A stretch of 64,000 nucleotides of DNA from Plantago elongata. Lineage: Eukaryota; Streptophyta; Magnoliopsida; Lamiales; Plantaginaceae. Positions within the stretch are counted from its first letter, which is position 1; the number at the start of each line of letters is the position of its first letter. This document shows, one piece after another, positions 51,271-63,945 of this stretch. Where the stretch lies: NCBI GenBank assembly GCA_036897095.1, contig JAYMSP010000184.1, forward strand, positions 1 through 64,000, given 5' to 3'. The notes under the pieces were generated by a model. That model made no database searches. It was not told where the DNA came from and was given only the letters and a program-made list of their open reading frames with translations. Position numbers and translations under genes: made by a program.

Positions 51271-53620
51271 TCATAGTTTGGTACTAGTTGAATCATCAAC
51301 CGGATGCCAATATCGGTTAGAGAACCACATGGAATCTGCTTGAACCGCATATCCATCTGCATTACGATGCCAACTATAGTAAGCATGGGTGCGGTTCTTG
51401 ATATCAAAGATCGCATGGCCAAAGCTCGCCTCACGGAAAGCTGAGTACTCGGGTTGAGGCTCTGAAAAGCTGAAAACAGGAAGGACAAGTCATTATTTAT
51501 AGAATTTAACTTTTTGTTGTGAAGGCTAATCTGTAAAGTACAGTACTTACTCAGAGGCTAATCCTTCAAGATTTCCTCCATCTCCAATGGTGATGTATAC
51601 AGGAGCAGATTGGTCAAGCACCGGACGACAGTTTCCGCTCACAAGTTTGTAATCAATGTTGGATACGTGTTCCTGCCATTCAGAGAAAGTTGGAAAACAA
51701 TGTTGATTAGATCTTTTTAACACAAAGGAGAGTACTGCACTAGTCTGAAAAGATTGGGACATTTTGGTTTTTCCTCCATCCAACTCTTAAGGATTTAACA
51801 AAGAAGTTCATTAGAGTAATTAATGTTATGAGGAATTTGAGATTTGTGCTACATACCGATCGCTCATAAGCATGAACATGGCCATTAAATACGACATCAA
51901 CTTTGTACTCGACAAACCATGGTTCAAATACAACTCGCATGGTTTCACCTTCCATGTAGTGATTGTTATAGCTATTGTACATTGGAGCATGTGTAAGCAC
52001 AATTAACCAAGGTGTTTCTGTCCTGTTAACTTTAGCAAGCTCAGCTTTGAGCCATATATACTGAGGTGTGTATTTGCCTAGGAACAAAAAGGATCACATT
52101 TAGTAAGAAAAAACAAGTGATCTCCGGAGCAGGATGAACAAGACATCTCCTGAATTGTTAAGTTCTTACTGCATGCCGAATATGATGATAAAACTATGAT
52201 GTAAGCTGATGCTCTCTTGATGGAGTACCATAGAGGAGAACTACTGCCTGATGCTTCGTATGGCGTTGGATAACGCTGTGTGAAAGGCTTGAAGGGCTTC
52301 ATTTCACCCTGGAAGATAATGAAGAGTGTTCAATTTGTCAGAATATCATGCAACCACGCAAACCATGAGAAAGGATTACTTTGCAATTCAGACCAGCACC
52401 AGAAACCTAATCCTTTTGATGAGGCACACAGGAGCTATTATTAGCATGAATGGAACAGTTGAAAGAAGTACTAAATGTCACTTACTAGTTCTGGAGAAAA
52501 ATCAATCTCATGATTTCCAGCGGTCCAAATCCAAGGTTGATATGCAACACTTCTCTCGGAAAATCTTCCCCATGTATCCCATCTCACATTGTCACTAAAT
52601 GGGTGTTCATCCGCATAAGACAGGTCTCCAACAAACAAAACTGCTTGTCCCTTGGTAGGATTTTGCTCATAATGTACAAGCGTCTTGTTAGAGTCATATG
52701 TCTGCCCAATATCCCCTGAAATGGTGAAGCAGATGAGTATTCTTAAAAAACCAAAAGTAAGAACACAAAATTGACAAGGTAAAACATAAGTACCTATAAG
52801 ACCAAAAGTATAAGGGACATCGGGACCAATCTCAGGTGGAGTAGTAAACCAAAAGGTTCTCGTTGTGTGCCCTATTCCGACCTCATAGTAATATTTCGTA
52901 TCATACTGCAATGGGAACATATAAAGAGCAATATTATCACATTAACACATTCTGATGAGAATCTGCCACAATTAGGCCTAATAAATAGGATTGCAGCAAT
53001 TTATGCTTAATAGAATCTAGCTATAGAAGCAATTAGTAATACTCTCTATCTCAAGTCTCAACCAATAAATTTAGTGTTTACCAATTTACCTCCAAGTTGT
53101 TCACTGTACAGTGATGGATGTAACCAGAAGTATAATTGTAAAACTTGTATGTTGTTAATATCCCATGTGCCTGCATTTTGTTTGTACTGTTCTCCTTCCA
53201 ATACAAAACTGTATTTGATCCCGGTTCATCAACAGTCACCCATGATACGATTACTGCTTTTCCGACATGATCACCTTGTGTTATATGTACCTAAAAGGAA
53301 CAAAACATGATCAATAAAACAATTCAATCATCATTTCAAAATAACTAATTAAAAACATGGAGATTTTGTGTCAAATGCTTCATCAGACTGCTTTGCAGAA
53401 AGAAAACTAATTGGTTTCATAACTAGAGAAATAATACCTGTTGAGGCGCATTATAGCCAGGAGGAACCATAAACACATCACTATCCAGTGACATATCAAC
53501 AGTCTTCTCGACTGGCCTTACAAAAGGACTCGTGATTCCTCCATTGCACGTAACCGCATCATTCAATATCAAAGCAACCAAAATGGTCAGCACCAAGAAC
53601 GTTCTTCCTGTGGCAACCAT
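51271..53620 (-). CDS. Purple acid phosphatase (PAP10/PAP12-like)
   Basis: Secreted dinuclear metallophosphatase that releases phosphate from organic esters. The eight exons, in transcript order, are 53620-53438, 53290-53090, 52905-52794, 52715-52486, 52308-52170, 52077-51857, 51672-51551 and 51469-51271, giving 468 residues, normal for the high-molecular-weight plant form. The signal peptide is [19 protein letters not shown]. The N-terminal fibronectin-like domain includes [14 protein letters not shown]. Metal-ligand motifs are all present: GDIGQT (Asp about 167), GDLSYAD (Asp about 196, Tyr about 199), GNHE (Asn about 233), THAP (His) and GHVHAYER (two His). The last acceptor was set at CAG/CTTTTC, which gives [20 protein letters not shown] in frame; the nearer AG breaks the frame. 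An ATG 12 codons upstream would disturb the signal peptide. Relatives are often induced by phosphate starvation; no P1BS site was looked for exhaustively. Intact. Confidence 0.93.
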
Positions 53621-54537
53621 TTTCTTGAATCTTGGAGAACAAACTAAGTTGATCAACTTAACTTTAGTTTTGTGCCTCCCTCCACATTACAAATGCTTAA
53701 ATAGAAAACTCCTGGGGAATTTCGAAACGACCAGAAGAGTTACGTGGAAGATTAAAATTCCAGAAAATAAAAATCCAAGAAACAAAGGATCCAGTATTGA
53801 TGAGTGGTGTGAAGCAATGGTTTAGAGATTACAAAGGTTATCCAGATTGAACATCTTGATTTGAACATTTTAGTCACGTGGGAAAAATTGAGGCAGAGAT
53901 ATAACATTTGCAGGTTTTGACTAGTTAGTGGTGAGAAGAAATGAAGCTTGATGAACGATCAGGTTTTTTTCTTTCCCTGCCTTTTTTTCTTTTTTATTCT
54001 GTCTCTTTTATTGACAAGAATTGTTATTTACATACTTCTGTACTCTCCAAATAGATATGAGATACGATACGTTTTCCTTTTTCGTCGATTCCAACTTCAC
54101 CAATTTCCTTCAGTCTGGAATCGTACCTCGTAATAATCGTACACGAGAAAAATGAACCATGAGTTCATGATTGCATACTGGAAAAAAAATACTAGGGTGA
54201 TAAGGGTCCTGTTAAGGGTTCCGCATATACTTCCGTTCATCATAAGTTCATAACTCTTTTTACCTTTCGAGGTTTCGTGTGGACATTTTGAGGCCTGAAC
54301 CGTTGTGAACTTGAGATGCGGAAATGTGGAAAGAGAGAATAAATTAAGACGGCTAAAACGCGTGGGAAGTTAAACTAATTACAAGGTCCGCTAATTATAA
54401 TTTAATGACACATGAGATGAGATGTGTTACTAATTAAATTAATGAAGTTGGTTTTCTGGGGAGTTGGAAGATTGAATTTGTGACATTCGGAAGATTTGAA
54501 GTAATATTTTAATGAGGAGAGTTGGAGACATACTTTA

Positions 54538-54802
54538 CTCTTTTTTCCTCCGTTAAGTTTTTATACCACTAGATTTTTCCTAACAAGATTTTTAACGAGG
54601 CAGTATCTCTCGCGTACTAACTATCTCTAACTCATGTTCATTCAAAGGGAGTGTTAGAGAATAAATGTACAATAATTAATATTGAATAGACTGTTATAGG
54701 TCCCACTGTTATGAGCTCTTTAAAAACTTCTCCCTCTTATATAAATACATGGTTGTACTCATTTATCACATCAGAATAAATCTTATTCTATTTCTCTCAA
54801 CA
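54538..54802 (+). mobile_element. Copia 3' end fragment with one LTR
   Basis: 54538-54651 resembles the internal end of the element at 478-4762 (TTTTTATACCACTAGATTTTTCC, TTTTTAACGAGGCAGTATCT shared in pattern), followed by an LTR-like sequence 54652-54802 starting TGTTAGAGAATAAATG and ending CTCTCAACA. Related to but diverged from the first copia element. A broken, truncated fossil. Confidence 0.7.
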
Positions 54803-56315
54803 ATAAGCTATTTTTAACTTATTTAATTTGATACCATTGTAAAATTTTATGTTCGTATTCAACTCGGTTGATCCGAATTGAACTTGAACTAAACATTTGA
54901 CAGAGTTATGTATCAAATCAATTTAGAGTTGTGAAGTTTATTAATTATAAATTCCAAAAATCACACACAATTAATCTTTGATCAATTTCAATATCAGTTT
55001 CACATGTCAGGCCCAACCCAAGTTGTGTACACTAAGCCCATACACAGTTGTCATCCATTGCGCATCGATAGGCCCAAGCTGGTTTGTTGCGGCTTGCAGG
55101 TTCCAGCTCTTGACATATATATCATGAACGAGTGTTTAAATCTAGACAATTTCTGTAGCCTAATGTTAACTCAATTATGAAAAAGTACTAGTTTTACAAC
55201 ATTGAGTTATGAAGTTCTCTCAAAACATCAAATATAAGTATATGTTTTTAAAATTGAATTCGAATTCGAGTGACTTGTGACTCATGACAAGTTTCACATT
55301 GAATTGGATAATGTATCCATATTTTATCCCGATTTTAACTTTTCGTGTTGATTTTTTTCGATAAAACTTAGTGAGGTTTAACACCAAATTACTCTTAAAC
55401 GACAATATTTAAAAGCATTAAAAAGAAATATTAAAACTATAATTAAATTTCGAGTTCAAAATGAGTCAAACTTGACTCGCTAGGTTACGAGTTCAAAACG
55501 AGTATCGAGTTCAAATTAATTGCCTCGTCAATTTATTCAAGACCGAGTTTCGATTAATTTATAAACGGAACCATATATAAATCTTAATAAGCCGATTTAA
55601 ATCGAGTACTCATTGAAACTCGACCGTACCATTGTGTACTTAAACCATTTATTTAGCAATGTTCAATAACTCTCGTAAAGTTAATGTTCATACAAGTGTT
55701 TTACACACCACCAACTCTGATCGACAAGATTAGAATGGTGAGATTAGATTTAGAAAAGTTGGCAAAAGTCCATGATGAAAGGAGATCGATCTTGTTGTCT
55801 GACCACTTCTAGTCTAGTTTATAATATAAATGGTGGAACACGTACGAAAGTGTGATCGTGAGTTTGATTCGGCTGTTTGCAAATTTGCGTGTAGCATTGG
55901 CCACCTGTGTAGAGATATTGCTAAAATATAACTATCCCCCATAACAAATAAACATAAATGTCGCAGGTCGCAACTGATCAGAATTCTCAGACCCTCATTG
56001 GCCTTCCGTTTTTTTTTTTTAAATTGCCTGTTCCCATAATTTATTTCCAACAAGGACAGGTGCTTTATGCTTAACTGGTTTCCGTTTGAACCGGAATATC
56101 AGTCAATGGTCATACCAAATTAAGTCGAACAAACAGAGCAAGAAGAAGAAATACTAATTTAATGTGTAATAATAATATAATAACTTTTTTAATTATCAAT
56201 TTTACAATCATATTACATTAAATCTATTCATTAACTATATTTAAGACAATTAACTGATAGCTTATTAATTAGTTAATTGTTAGTTGGTCATGTAGTTTTT
56301 TTATCAACCAATTAT

Positions 56316-56620
56316 GACCTTGTTTACTATTAGTTTTTCAACTTCATAATCTTTTTTAATTAAAAAATTCGTTACGTGAACGCGCAACTTCTTGAAAAAG
56401 CTAGTTGGTTTGAGAAACTAATGAAGTTAGCTTGTTGAAAAAAAGAAGCTACCAGCTAGTTTTTCCCTTCCAGCTAACTTTTCAGTTAGTTTTGCTAAAT
56501 ATATCATAAATTGATTAGCTTTTCAAACCAGCTAGCTTGATTGAGAAGTTGCACGTTTACGTAACGAGTTTTTTAATTAAAAAAAACTCACGAAGTTGGA
56601 AACTAGTGATAAACAGAGTC
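56316..56620. mobile_element. Fold-back MITE, about 305 bp
   Basis: Long imperfect inverted arms: GACCTTGTTTA at the left pairs with TAAACAGAGTC at the right, and further in TTCGTTACGTGAACG pairs with CGTTTACGTAACGAG, AGCTAGTTGG with CCAGCTAGCT. Nearly the whole element can fold on itself. Flanks do not give a clean target duplication, so the superfamily is open. Confidence 0.7.
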
Positions 56621-56710
56621 ATATATGATATCTATCGTCCGATAGAGCATTTCAGGGAACCGAACTCGTAACCTCTTGTGACTTAACTTGTAAATTGACT
56701 ACAAATGTTG

Positions 56711-56740
56711 TTACTACTACTACTACTACTAATAATAATC

Positions 56741-56779
<39 letters not shown>

Positions 56780-56780
56780 T
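56711..56780 (+). repeat. Trinucleotide microsatellite
   Basis: (TAC)n passing into (AAT)n with one CAT interruption. Confidence 0.95.
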
Positions 56781-57383
56781 TATGTTCGTTTCTAACTAAT
56801 TATTTATACACTGTTCAATGTGAAATTGTGTATTTATAAATGCAAATTAGTTTGACCTTATAACATTGTGTGTTGCCATTATCTGGCAGGCGGCTGCAAA
56901 AGGTGAAGGAGATGAGATTGTCAGCTGACCCAATGGGCGGTGTTTATGACCAAGATAGCCGGAGTACGTAACTTCACTCTCTTATTGGCATGGCCTTTTA
57001 TTTTATTAATTAAGGCATCATCAAATCGTCATTGACCTGCTGGCTAGCTTCATTGATTGATTCAACGACTTGTATTATAATGGAGTAGTATATCAATCAA
57101 GAAGCCAATAATTTGCTTTTGGAAGTTCATCACTTTCATTTTCAATTTCTCACAGAGATTTCATCTGATACGACTTGAATTTTACGATGAATAATTATAA
57201 AAATGAATGAAAAATATGTAAAAATTAACTTAAGAGAAGGAATAAAATAATTTCTTTTTACTCTAACTTTTGTGAACCGGGAAATCAATGTAAAATGACA
57301 GAACTTTTGGGTCCCTACTGTTATATTAAATGTGTGAACTATTGTAATAAACGATGATAATAATACCTCAATTAGAATGATAT

Positions 57384-57520
57384 GCGGTACCCATGTAAAT
57401 TTTTATTTTTTAATTTTAAATACTATAAAAAGTTAAATACATTATTTTTATCAGTAACAAATGAAATACAAAGTTTGACATGATTTAGTCTTAAATTAAT
57501 AAAGATTAAAATTAAAGACG
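57384..57520. repeat. Dispersed repeat with GCGGTACCC start, copy 2
   Basis: GCGGTACCCATGTAAATTTTT, then AAAAAGTTAAATACATTA and AAGTTTGACATGATTTAG, follows the same order as 19196-19345. Confidence 0.55.
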
Positions 57521-58508
57521 TGGAGGAAGAAACTATTTATACTAATCTAATCAAGTCAGAAATATAATTAGAAAAAAATAGTTAGGATAAAATAGAACTA
57601 AAGAAAAAAAAGTATCATATTACTAGTAAATTTTATACAAAATTTCATTTATTAACAATATGAATATTCATAATAAAAGTGAGTAAAATTAGATTCCTGT
57701 GTAATAACTGCTATTTTTAAATTAATAACTGAATTAATGGTTTTTATCAGTAGTACTAGTATAGATGTGAACAAACCATGTGAAAATGTACTACCACGAT
57801 ATTGTTGAACCCATTAATGTGGCCTTTTGTATAAGAATACAACTTTCCACCTGTGAAGTCTCAGAGTACAGCTTATTCCAATTGAGTAGTCGCAGTGAAT
57901 TTAAACCACTTTTAGTGAAAAGTTAATCCATGCTTAAATTTGGCAAACAGGGCCAAATTCCTAATCAAAAGTAAACACGCACGTTTGAGATACTTCTTGA
58001 TTTTGTAACCATTTTTTAGTCGAAAAAGGCAAAAACAATTCAACCACGTTTAATGTCCAAACTCCAAACACTGTACGAAATGAGACCCATAATTTCCGCT
58101 TGTATCTTTCGGAAAAAGATCGATCCACATAAGGATATACGACATCAATACATCAACTCATAATTTGACTTTATTTCATTAATTAAAATAACATTAAATA
58201 AAACGATGGGGTATATTAAGATTAAATATTATTTTTTCATTCACCATATAAAATATGCAAATAGATAAGTGTTTATTTGGTATATAATTAGAGTTGAATT
58301 GTATGAATTCGAATTAAATTTTTATGTGATAAAAAAGAAAAATGTAACTGAGATGAATTGTAATTTATGTTAAACAACTCCTCACTAAAAACGTTTTCTC
58401 TCTTATTATTGAATAAATCTTTTTTCAAGATCTCGTGGATAAATTAAAAGAAATGGCAAACATTACTCATTTTTAACTTAGTCCAATTTCTTTTTTAAAT
58501 CATGTTAA

Positions 58509-58598
58509 AGTTTTTTCTTTTAAACGACTAAGGTGACTCGAACCCCCACCCTATTAGTTAAATGGGAAGCGGTTTACCAACTAAGCTGTACTTCATTG
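58509..58598 (-). mobile_element. tRNA-derived SINE-like element
   Basis: On the minus strand: box A region AGCTTAGTTGGTAAACCG, then box B GGGTTCGAGTC about 35 bases later, then a run into an A-rich tail (TTTAAAAGAAAAAAC). These are polymerase III internal promoter boxes at tRNA-like spacing. The sequence between them does not form a cloverleaf with an anticodon arm, so it is a SINE, not a tRNA gene. A shortened relative is at 203-270. Confidence 0.7.
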
Positions 58599-58963
58599 TA
58601 TATTATGTTAAAGGTATAAATATATCTAACTTATATGTAATTTGTGTAATACTTTCACAAGTGATGTGTGACATTCTAACTTATTAAATTAAATAATCTC
58701 TAAATCATGATCATTATTAGTAAAGTTATTCAACTTATATATAATCGTAGTTTAAATGATACTCCTTTCAATTACAAAATTAACATTTTGATTTTGACCA
58801 ATCAATTTATTAATTTTTTCTAATTTATTATTATTATCGTTTGAGAGTAATTTGTAATTAAATTTAGAGACGGTTAATCAAAGAATAGCAAAATGTCCTC
58901 AAGTTGAGTACTGAAAGTCCTCAAGTTGCAACTGCATAACATCACCTAACACCTGAGCACACT

Positions 58964-58970
58964 TATAAAA
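58964..58970 (+). promoter_or_regulatory. TATA box of glycosyltransferase gene 1
   Basis: TATAAAA, 94 bp upstream of the ATG at 59064, in the same position as in the neighbour (62257). Confidence 0.75.
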
Positions 58971-59063
58971 GGCACATTCCGAAGCCACAACATACTATAA
59001 CAACACATTACAACTCCAAGCATTCCTACTTATAGTAAAAAAAAACACATCAAGATACTAAAA

Positions 59064-61848
59064 ATGGGTTCAATGGCCGATAACGTTAACATCAACAACA
59101 AACCACATGCTGTATGCATACCCTATCCAGCACAAGGCCACATCTCCCCCATGCTAAAACTAGCAAAGCTCCTCCACCAGAGAGGCTTCCACATCACGTT
59201 CGTCAACACCGAATACAACCACCGTCGCTTCCTCAAGTCCCGTGGTCCGTCTGCCCTCGACGGGCTACCCGATTTCAGGTTCGAGACCATTCCTGACGGT
59301 TTACCAGAAACTGACTTGGAGATAACTCAGGACATACCTTCTCTTTGTGTGTCCACTAGTACCACTTGTTCCGAACCCTTTTGCGAGCTGATAGGTAAGC
59401 TGAATGATACCGGTTCGGGGCCTAAAGTGAGCTGTATCGTGTCCGATGGGTGTATGAGCTTCACTTTGGATGCGGCGGAGAAGTTCGGGGTGCCGGAGGT
59501 GCTGTTCTGGACGACTAGTGCTTGTGGCATGTTGGCTTATACTCAGTACAGAAATATTGTGGACAGGGGATTTACACCTCTCAGAGGTAATTCAAACTAA
59601 ATTGCTCTATTTTTATTCAATTATTTTATTGTATTATTTCCCCGCCAACATATTATAACTATATAAATTAAAAATTCTATATAATCATATAGTTGGATCG
59701 TGAAAAGAATATTATTATAAAAGAGAATTCATTTTCTAGTAGGAGTCACATTGGGATATCATTGTCACAATATATCCCATCATGTCATGCTCGATTCACA
59801 ATTGGACGATTGTAACACAAATTTTTGATTATTTTTTCTCTTGATAAAAACACATGAATTCTATAATTAATTGGTGATCGATTTCATATTTAATTTTATT
59901 TAAGTGCCTGATAATGTTTATGCGTTCATCCCTGCCTACTAAGTTGTCGATATTGATTGATAAATAAATAAATTTGAGAAATTGTGAGTGATAATATTTT
60001 GATAAATGTAAAGAGGAAATTATACTTTGATATCTTGAATACGTACAATCGGCCCATTTCTCTGGCTGGTCATTCATCAGCCTCTCGTATTAAATTAGCA
60101 CGCCTCATTTATGGAAAAGGAGTAGGTGGGGATAAGACTATGTATATATAGGCGAAATTATCATATACTAGCTTGCGATTTAATCACCCTCAAGTTCTTA
60201 TTTAAAGTGATTTATGATAGTAATTTAAATTTTTAAGTAATAAGTTGATCTTTTAACTTTCATATAAATAGTAATTCTTTTATATATGAACCTTCTTATT
60301 AAAAAAACAATTCTAATTTGTCAATTTAATATGTAATAATTTATTTAATAAATATAACATTTAAATATGTACATTATATTATTATGAAAAATATGTTTTT
60401 AGTATAAACTTTTATTTAAAGATAAACTTTTTATAAAAACACCTTTTTTCGATCCGGTAATATGAATATATGGAGTTCCATGGGTACACTAGTGGTTCCA
60501 AGTTGCTTCCAACTGACTCCCCCACCTCTTAATTAGTAGAACAAAATAATTAAATAGCAATACCCCGTACGCATTCTTATATACGCATATGCATATGCAT
60601 TCCTTTTATAATAGTATAGATAAATATATGCATATTCATATATAATTACGATTCATATGAAATTTTATGAATACATGTGTGTATCTTCAACATGCCTAAA
60701 ATTTGCTCTACAAGGCTATCAATACCTTGTGAAAAAGAGAATTGATTCAAGTGTAATAGAAGTGCAATAAATACAAGAAAATGACACACTTTTGATCCGT
60801 TGTTAACATAATATATGTTGTCTATATCACTTCCCTTGAATTTATTAACAAGGTTCATAATAGTTTTCATTTCGAGCTTCAATAAAAGCTACTAAAACTT
60901 ATCAGTTATGATCCATGTGCAGATATAAGTCAGGTTACAAATGGCTACCTAGAAACAGTTGTGGATTCTCTTCCAGGAATGAAGGATTTCAGGTTGAGGG
61001 ATTTCCCGTCTTTTATCAGAACGACAGAGCAAAACGACATTATGATCAACTTTATATATCACGAAACCGATGCTGTCCCTAGAGGTAGAGCCCTGATCCT
61101 CAACACATTTGAAACGCTGGAGCATGATGTTCTAGATGCGTTATCGTCCATGTTTTCACGTGTATACAGCATCGGCCCTCTTCAGTTGATGATGAACCAT
61201 GTGCACGACAAGAGGCTGAATTCAATTGAGTCTAGTCTCTGGAAGGAGGATACTAGTTGCCTCAAATGGCTAGATGATAAGGAGCCAGGATCTGTTGTGT
61301 ATGTGAACTTTGGTAGCATAACTGTTGTTACTGCTGAGCAGTTGACAGAATTTGCTTGGGGATTGGCAAATAGCAAGAAGACGTTTTTATGGATCATTAG
61401 GCCTGATTTGGTAGCAGGGGACTCGGCTATGGTTCCACCTGAGTTTGTGACCGAAACGGAAGATAGGAGCATGTTGAGTAGCTGGTGTCAGCAAGAAGAA
61501 GTGCTGAAACACCCTGCTATTGGAGGATTCTTGACACATAGTGGGTGGAATTCGACTCTGGAAAGTATTGTTGGGGGCGTACCGTTGATATGTTGGCCTT
61601 TCTTTGCTGAACAACAGACTAACTGTAGATACAGCTGCGTCGAATGGGAAATTGGGATGGAGATAGACAACGATGTGAAGAGAGACGGGGTTGAAATGCT
61701 GGTGAAAGAGCTCATGGATGGTGATAAGGGAAAGAAAATGAGAGAGAAAGCAAGAGAATGGAAAAAGAAAGCAGAGGAGGCATGCCTAACTGGTGGCTCT
61801 TCCTTCGCTAACTTGGACAAACTGGTCGAGGAGGTGCTTCTGTCGTAA
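59064..61848 (+). CDS. UGT85A-type UDP-glycosyltransferase (copy 1)
   Basis: Family 1 glycosyltransferase that moves glucose from UDP-glucose to a small molecule, in the cytosol. Two exons, 59064-59586 and 60923-61848, give 482 residues. The intron position after FTPLR is that of UGT85 genes; here it is 1336 bp. The catalytic His lies in AQGHISP (26) and its partner Asp in CIVSDG (129). The PSPG donor-binding box runs from about 362 to 405 (WCQQEE..., FLTHSGWNSTLES, PLICWPFFAEQQ), ending with the Gln usual for glucose donors. The fourth box residue is Gln (WCQQ) where Pro (WCPQ) is usual and is present in the next gene. UGT85A enzymes in other asterids act on iridoids such as 7-deoxyloganetin, or on monoterpenols and cyanohydrins; the acceptor cannot be told. 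Complete. Confidence 0.93.
59587..60922 (+). other. Long intron of glycosyltransferase gene 1
   Basis: 1336 bp, AT-rich, against 131 bp in the neighbouring copy. No transposon ends or gene were recognised; the stretch 60580-60600 has a GCATATGCATATGCAT palindrome. Confidence 0.6.
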
Positions 61849-62356
61849 TTGGAAGCATATATACCAAGTTACATGCTAGAGAAAATGCAGTGGATTTGTT
61901 TTTCATTTGCATATGCTAATTAACCAGAGAGTCATTAGTCTTTTGAAGTGCTTGTATAATTAGTTGGTGCATCTGTTGAAGTTCATTTTCTGGTATTGGT
62001 TGTTTGAATGATTGTATTTTTGTTTCTCCATTTTGATCTTAAATATGAAACTACATGTGCCAAAAACATTTGTACAATGTAAAACATGCATGCTATACAA
62101 TAATCCCTTTTCTTGTAAGTTTTTTTAAATGCTATCTATTATATTCATCAATCAGTGAACTCTTAGTCAAAGAAGGGGAACTATTAGAAGGATTTTATGA
62201 TTTTTGAATCTAATTTGCTCTTATATTTGTTCCTTAATTCCATTGCCAATCACACCTATAAAATCAACTTCACTCACTATCTGATTTACAGAACTCATCA
62301 GCCATATACATCCTGCCAAATAAAATTGCTTTCTGAGTGAAAAAACAGCAAAAGAA
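61849..62356. other. Intergenic region between the two glycosyltransferase genes
   Basis: About 0.5 kb with the 3' UTR of the first gene and the promoter of the second. A CCAAT motif at 62244-62248 lies shortly upstream of the TATA box. Confidence 0.5.
62257..62263 (+). promoter_or_regulatory. TATA box of glycosyltransferase copy 2
   Basis: TATAAAA, 94 bp upstream of the ATG at 62357. Confidence 0.75.
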
Positions 62357-63945
62357 ATGGGCTCAATAGCACCTGCCAATGGCAAAATGAACAGACCACA
62401 TGCCGTTTGCATACCCTTCATGGCACAAGGCCACATCACTCCCATGCTCAAATTTGCCAAGCTCTTGCACCAGAATGGTTTCTACATCACATTTGTCAAC
62501 TCTGAATACAACCACCGTCGCTTCCTAAAGTCTAATGGCTATGCTGCACTAGATGGCATGCCAGACTTCCGCTTCGAAACCATTCCTGACGGTCTTCCTG
62601 AGTCGGATGCAGATGCCACTCAGGACATCCCTGCTCTTTCTGCTTCAGTGGGTGTCACTTGCTTGGAACCCTTTTGTGAGCTGATAACAAAGCTCAATAG
62701 TAGTAGCTCTGAGCCGAAAGTGAGTTGTATTGTTGCGGATGGTGTCATGACTTTAACACTGGAGGCCGCAGAGAGATTCTGACTGCCAGAAGTGTTGTTC
62801 TGGACTACAAGTGCTATTGGATTCTTGGCCTACACACAGTATCAGTATTTACTTGACAGAGGTTACACTCCTCTCAAAGGTATGTATGTGCATACAAATA
62901 TTCGTGTGCTCTCAAGCTGTGTACACTCAGTATGTGTACACACGAGGGAAAATTGTGTTTAACATAAGTTCCAGCTTCCAAGCTATACTTATTCTTGTCT
63001 AAATATGCAGATGTTAGCCAATTAACAAACGGTTACTTGGATACCATCATTGATTGGGTTCCAGGAACGAAGGATTTTCGATTGAAGGATTTCCCATCTT
63101 TCATCCGAACAACAGATCCTGAAGATTTTATGCTTAATGTTTTCACAAAAGTAGCCAATGGCGCTTCTGGAGGCAGAGCTGTGATCCTCAACACATTTGA
63201 TACCTTGGAACACGACGTTCTAGAAGCATTATCCTCCATGTTTTCACACATGTATACTATCGGCCCTCTCCAATTAATGATGAACTATGTGCAGGACAAA
63301 GGGCTAAATGCGATTGGGTCTAGCCTATGGAAGGAAGATACAAGTTGCCTCAAGTGGCTTGACACAAAAGAGTCTGAGTCAGTTGTGTATGTAAATTTTG
63401 GCAGTATAACCATTGTTACACCTCAACAGTTGACTGAATTCGCCTGGGGTCTGGCTAACAGCAAGAAGACCTTTTTATGGATCATCCGGCCTGATTTAGT
63501 TGCAGGTGATTCAGCTATGCTGCCACCTGAGTTTGTGGAAGAAACGAAAGATAGAAGCATGTTTGCTAGCTGGTGTCCTCAAGAGCAAGTGTTGAGCCAT
63601 CATGCTGTTGGAGGGTTCTTGACGCATAGTGGGTGGAATTCAACTATAGAAAGTATTGCTGGTGGGGTGCCTGTGATTTGTTGGCCTTTCTTTGCTGAGC
63701 AACAGACGAACTGTAGGTACAGTTGCGTTGAATGGGGAATCAGGATGGAGATAGGTAGTGACGTGAAGAGAGACGAGGTCGAAGAACAAGTGAAAGAGCT
63801 TATGGATGGTGAGAAGGGAAAGAGTATGAGAGAAAAGGCCAAGGATTGGAAGAGTAAAGCAGAGGAGGCAACTCTACCTGGTGGTTCTTCATACTTGAAT
63901 TTTGATAGGTTGATAAATGATGTGCTTTTGTCTTCAAGTGATTAA
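62357..63945 (+). pseudogene. UGT85A-type UDP-glycosyltransferase (copy 2) with one in-frame stop
   Basis: Tandem duplicate of the gene at 59064-61848. Exons 62357-62879 and 63011-63945 keep the family structure; exon 1 is exactly 523 bp in both copies and the intron is 131 bp. Codon 142 (62780-62782) is TGA where the neighbour has GGG (Gly, in FGVPEVLFWTT). The rest is open to the end: His in AQGHITP (26), Asp in CIVADG, and a full PSPG box with the normal WCPQEQ start and AEQQ end. The promoter TATA box is in place. As written, translation would stop after 141 residues, before the donor-binding half. One stop in an otherwise perfect gene means very recent loss, an allele, or a sequencing error. 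Would otherwise be a normal 485-residue UGT85A. Confidence 0.88.

Larger units (their letters stand above)
53621..58963. other. Gene-poor interval between phosphatase and glycosyltransferase genes
   Basis: About 5.3 kb. The first few hundred bases should be the phosphatase promoter. The rest holds a copia end fragment, a fold-back MITE, a microsatellite, a GCGGTACCC repeat copy and a SINE-like copy, listed separately. No other gene was recognised. Confidence 0.5.

Noticed and set aside
51476-51480. Nearer 3' splice site for the last phosphatase exon
   Set aside because: Using the AG just before the GCCTCAACC stretch shifts the frame; the AG upstream gives the conserved [10 protein letters not shown] sequence.
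58509-58598. Possible tRNA gene on the minus strand
   Set aside because: Both internal boxes are present but there is no anticodon arm or acceptor pairing; it fits a SINE better.
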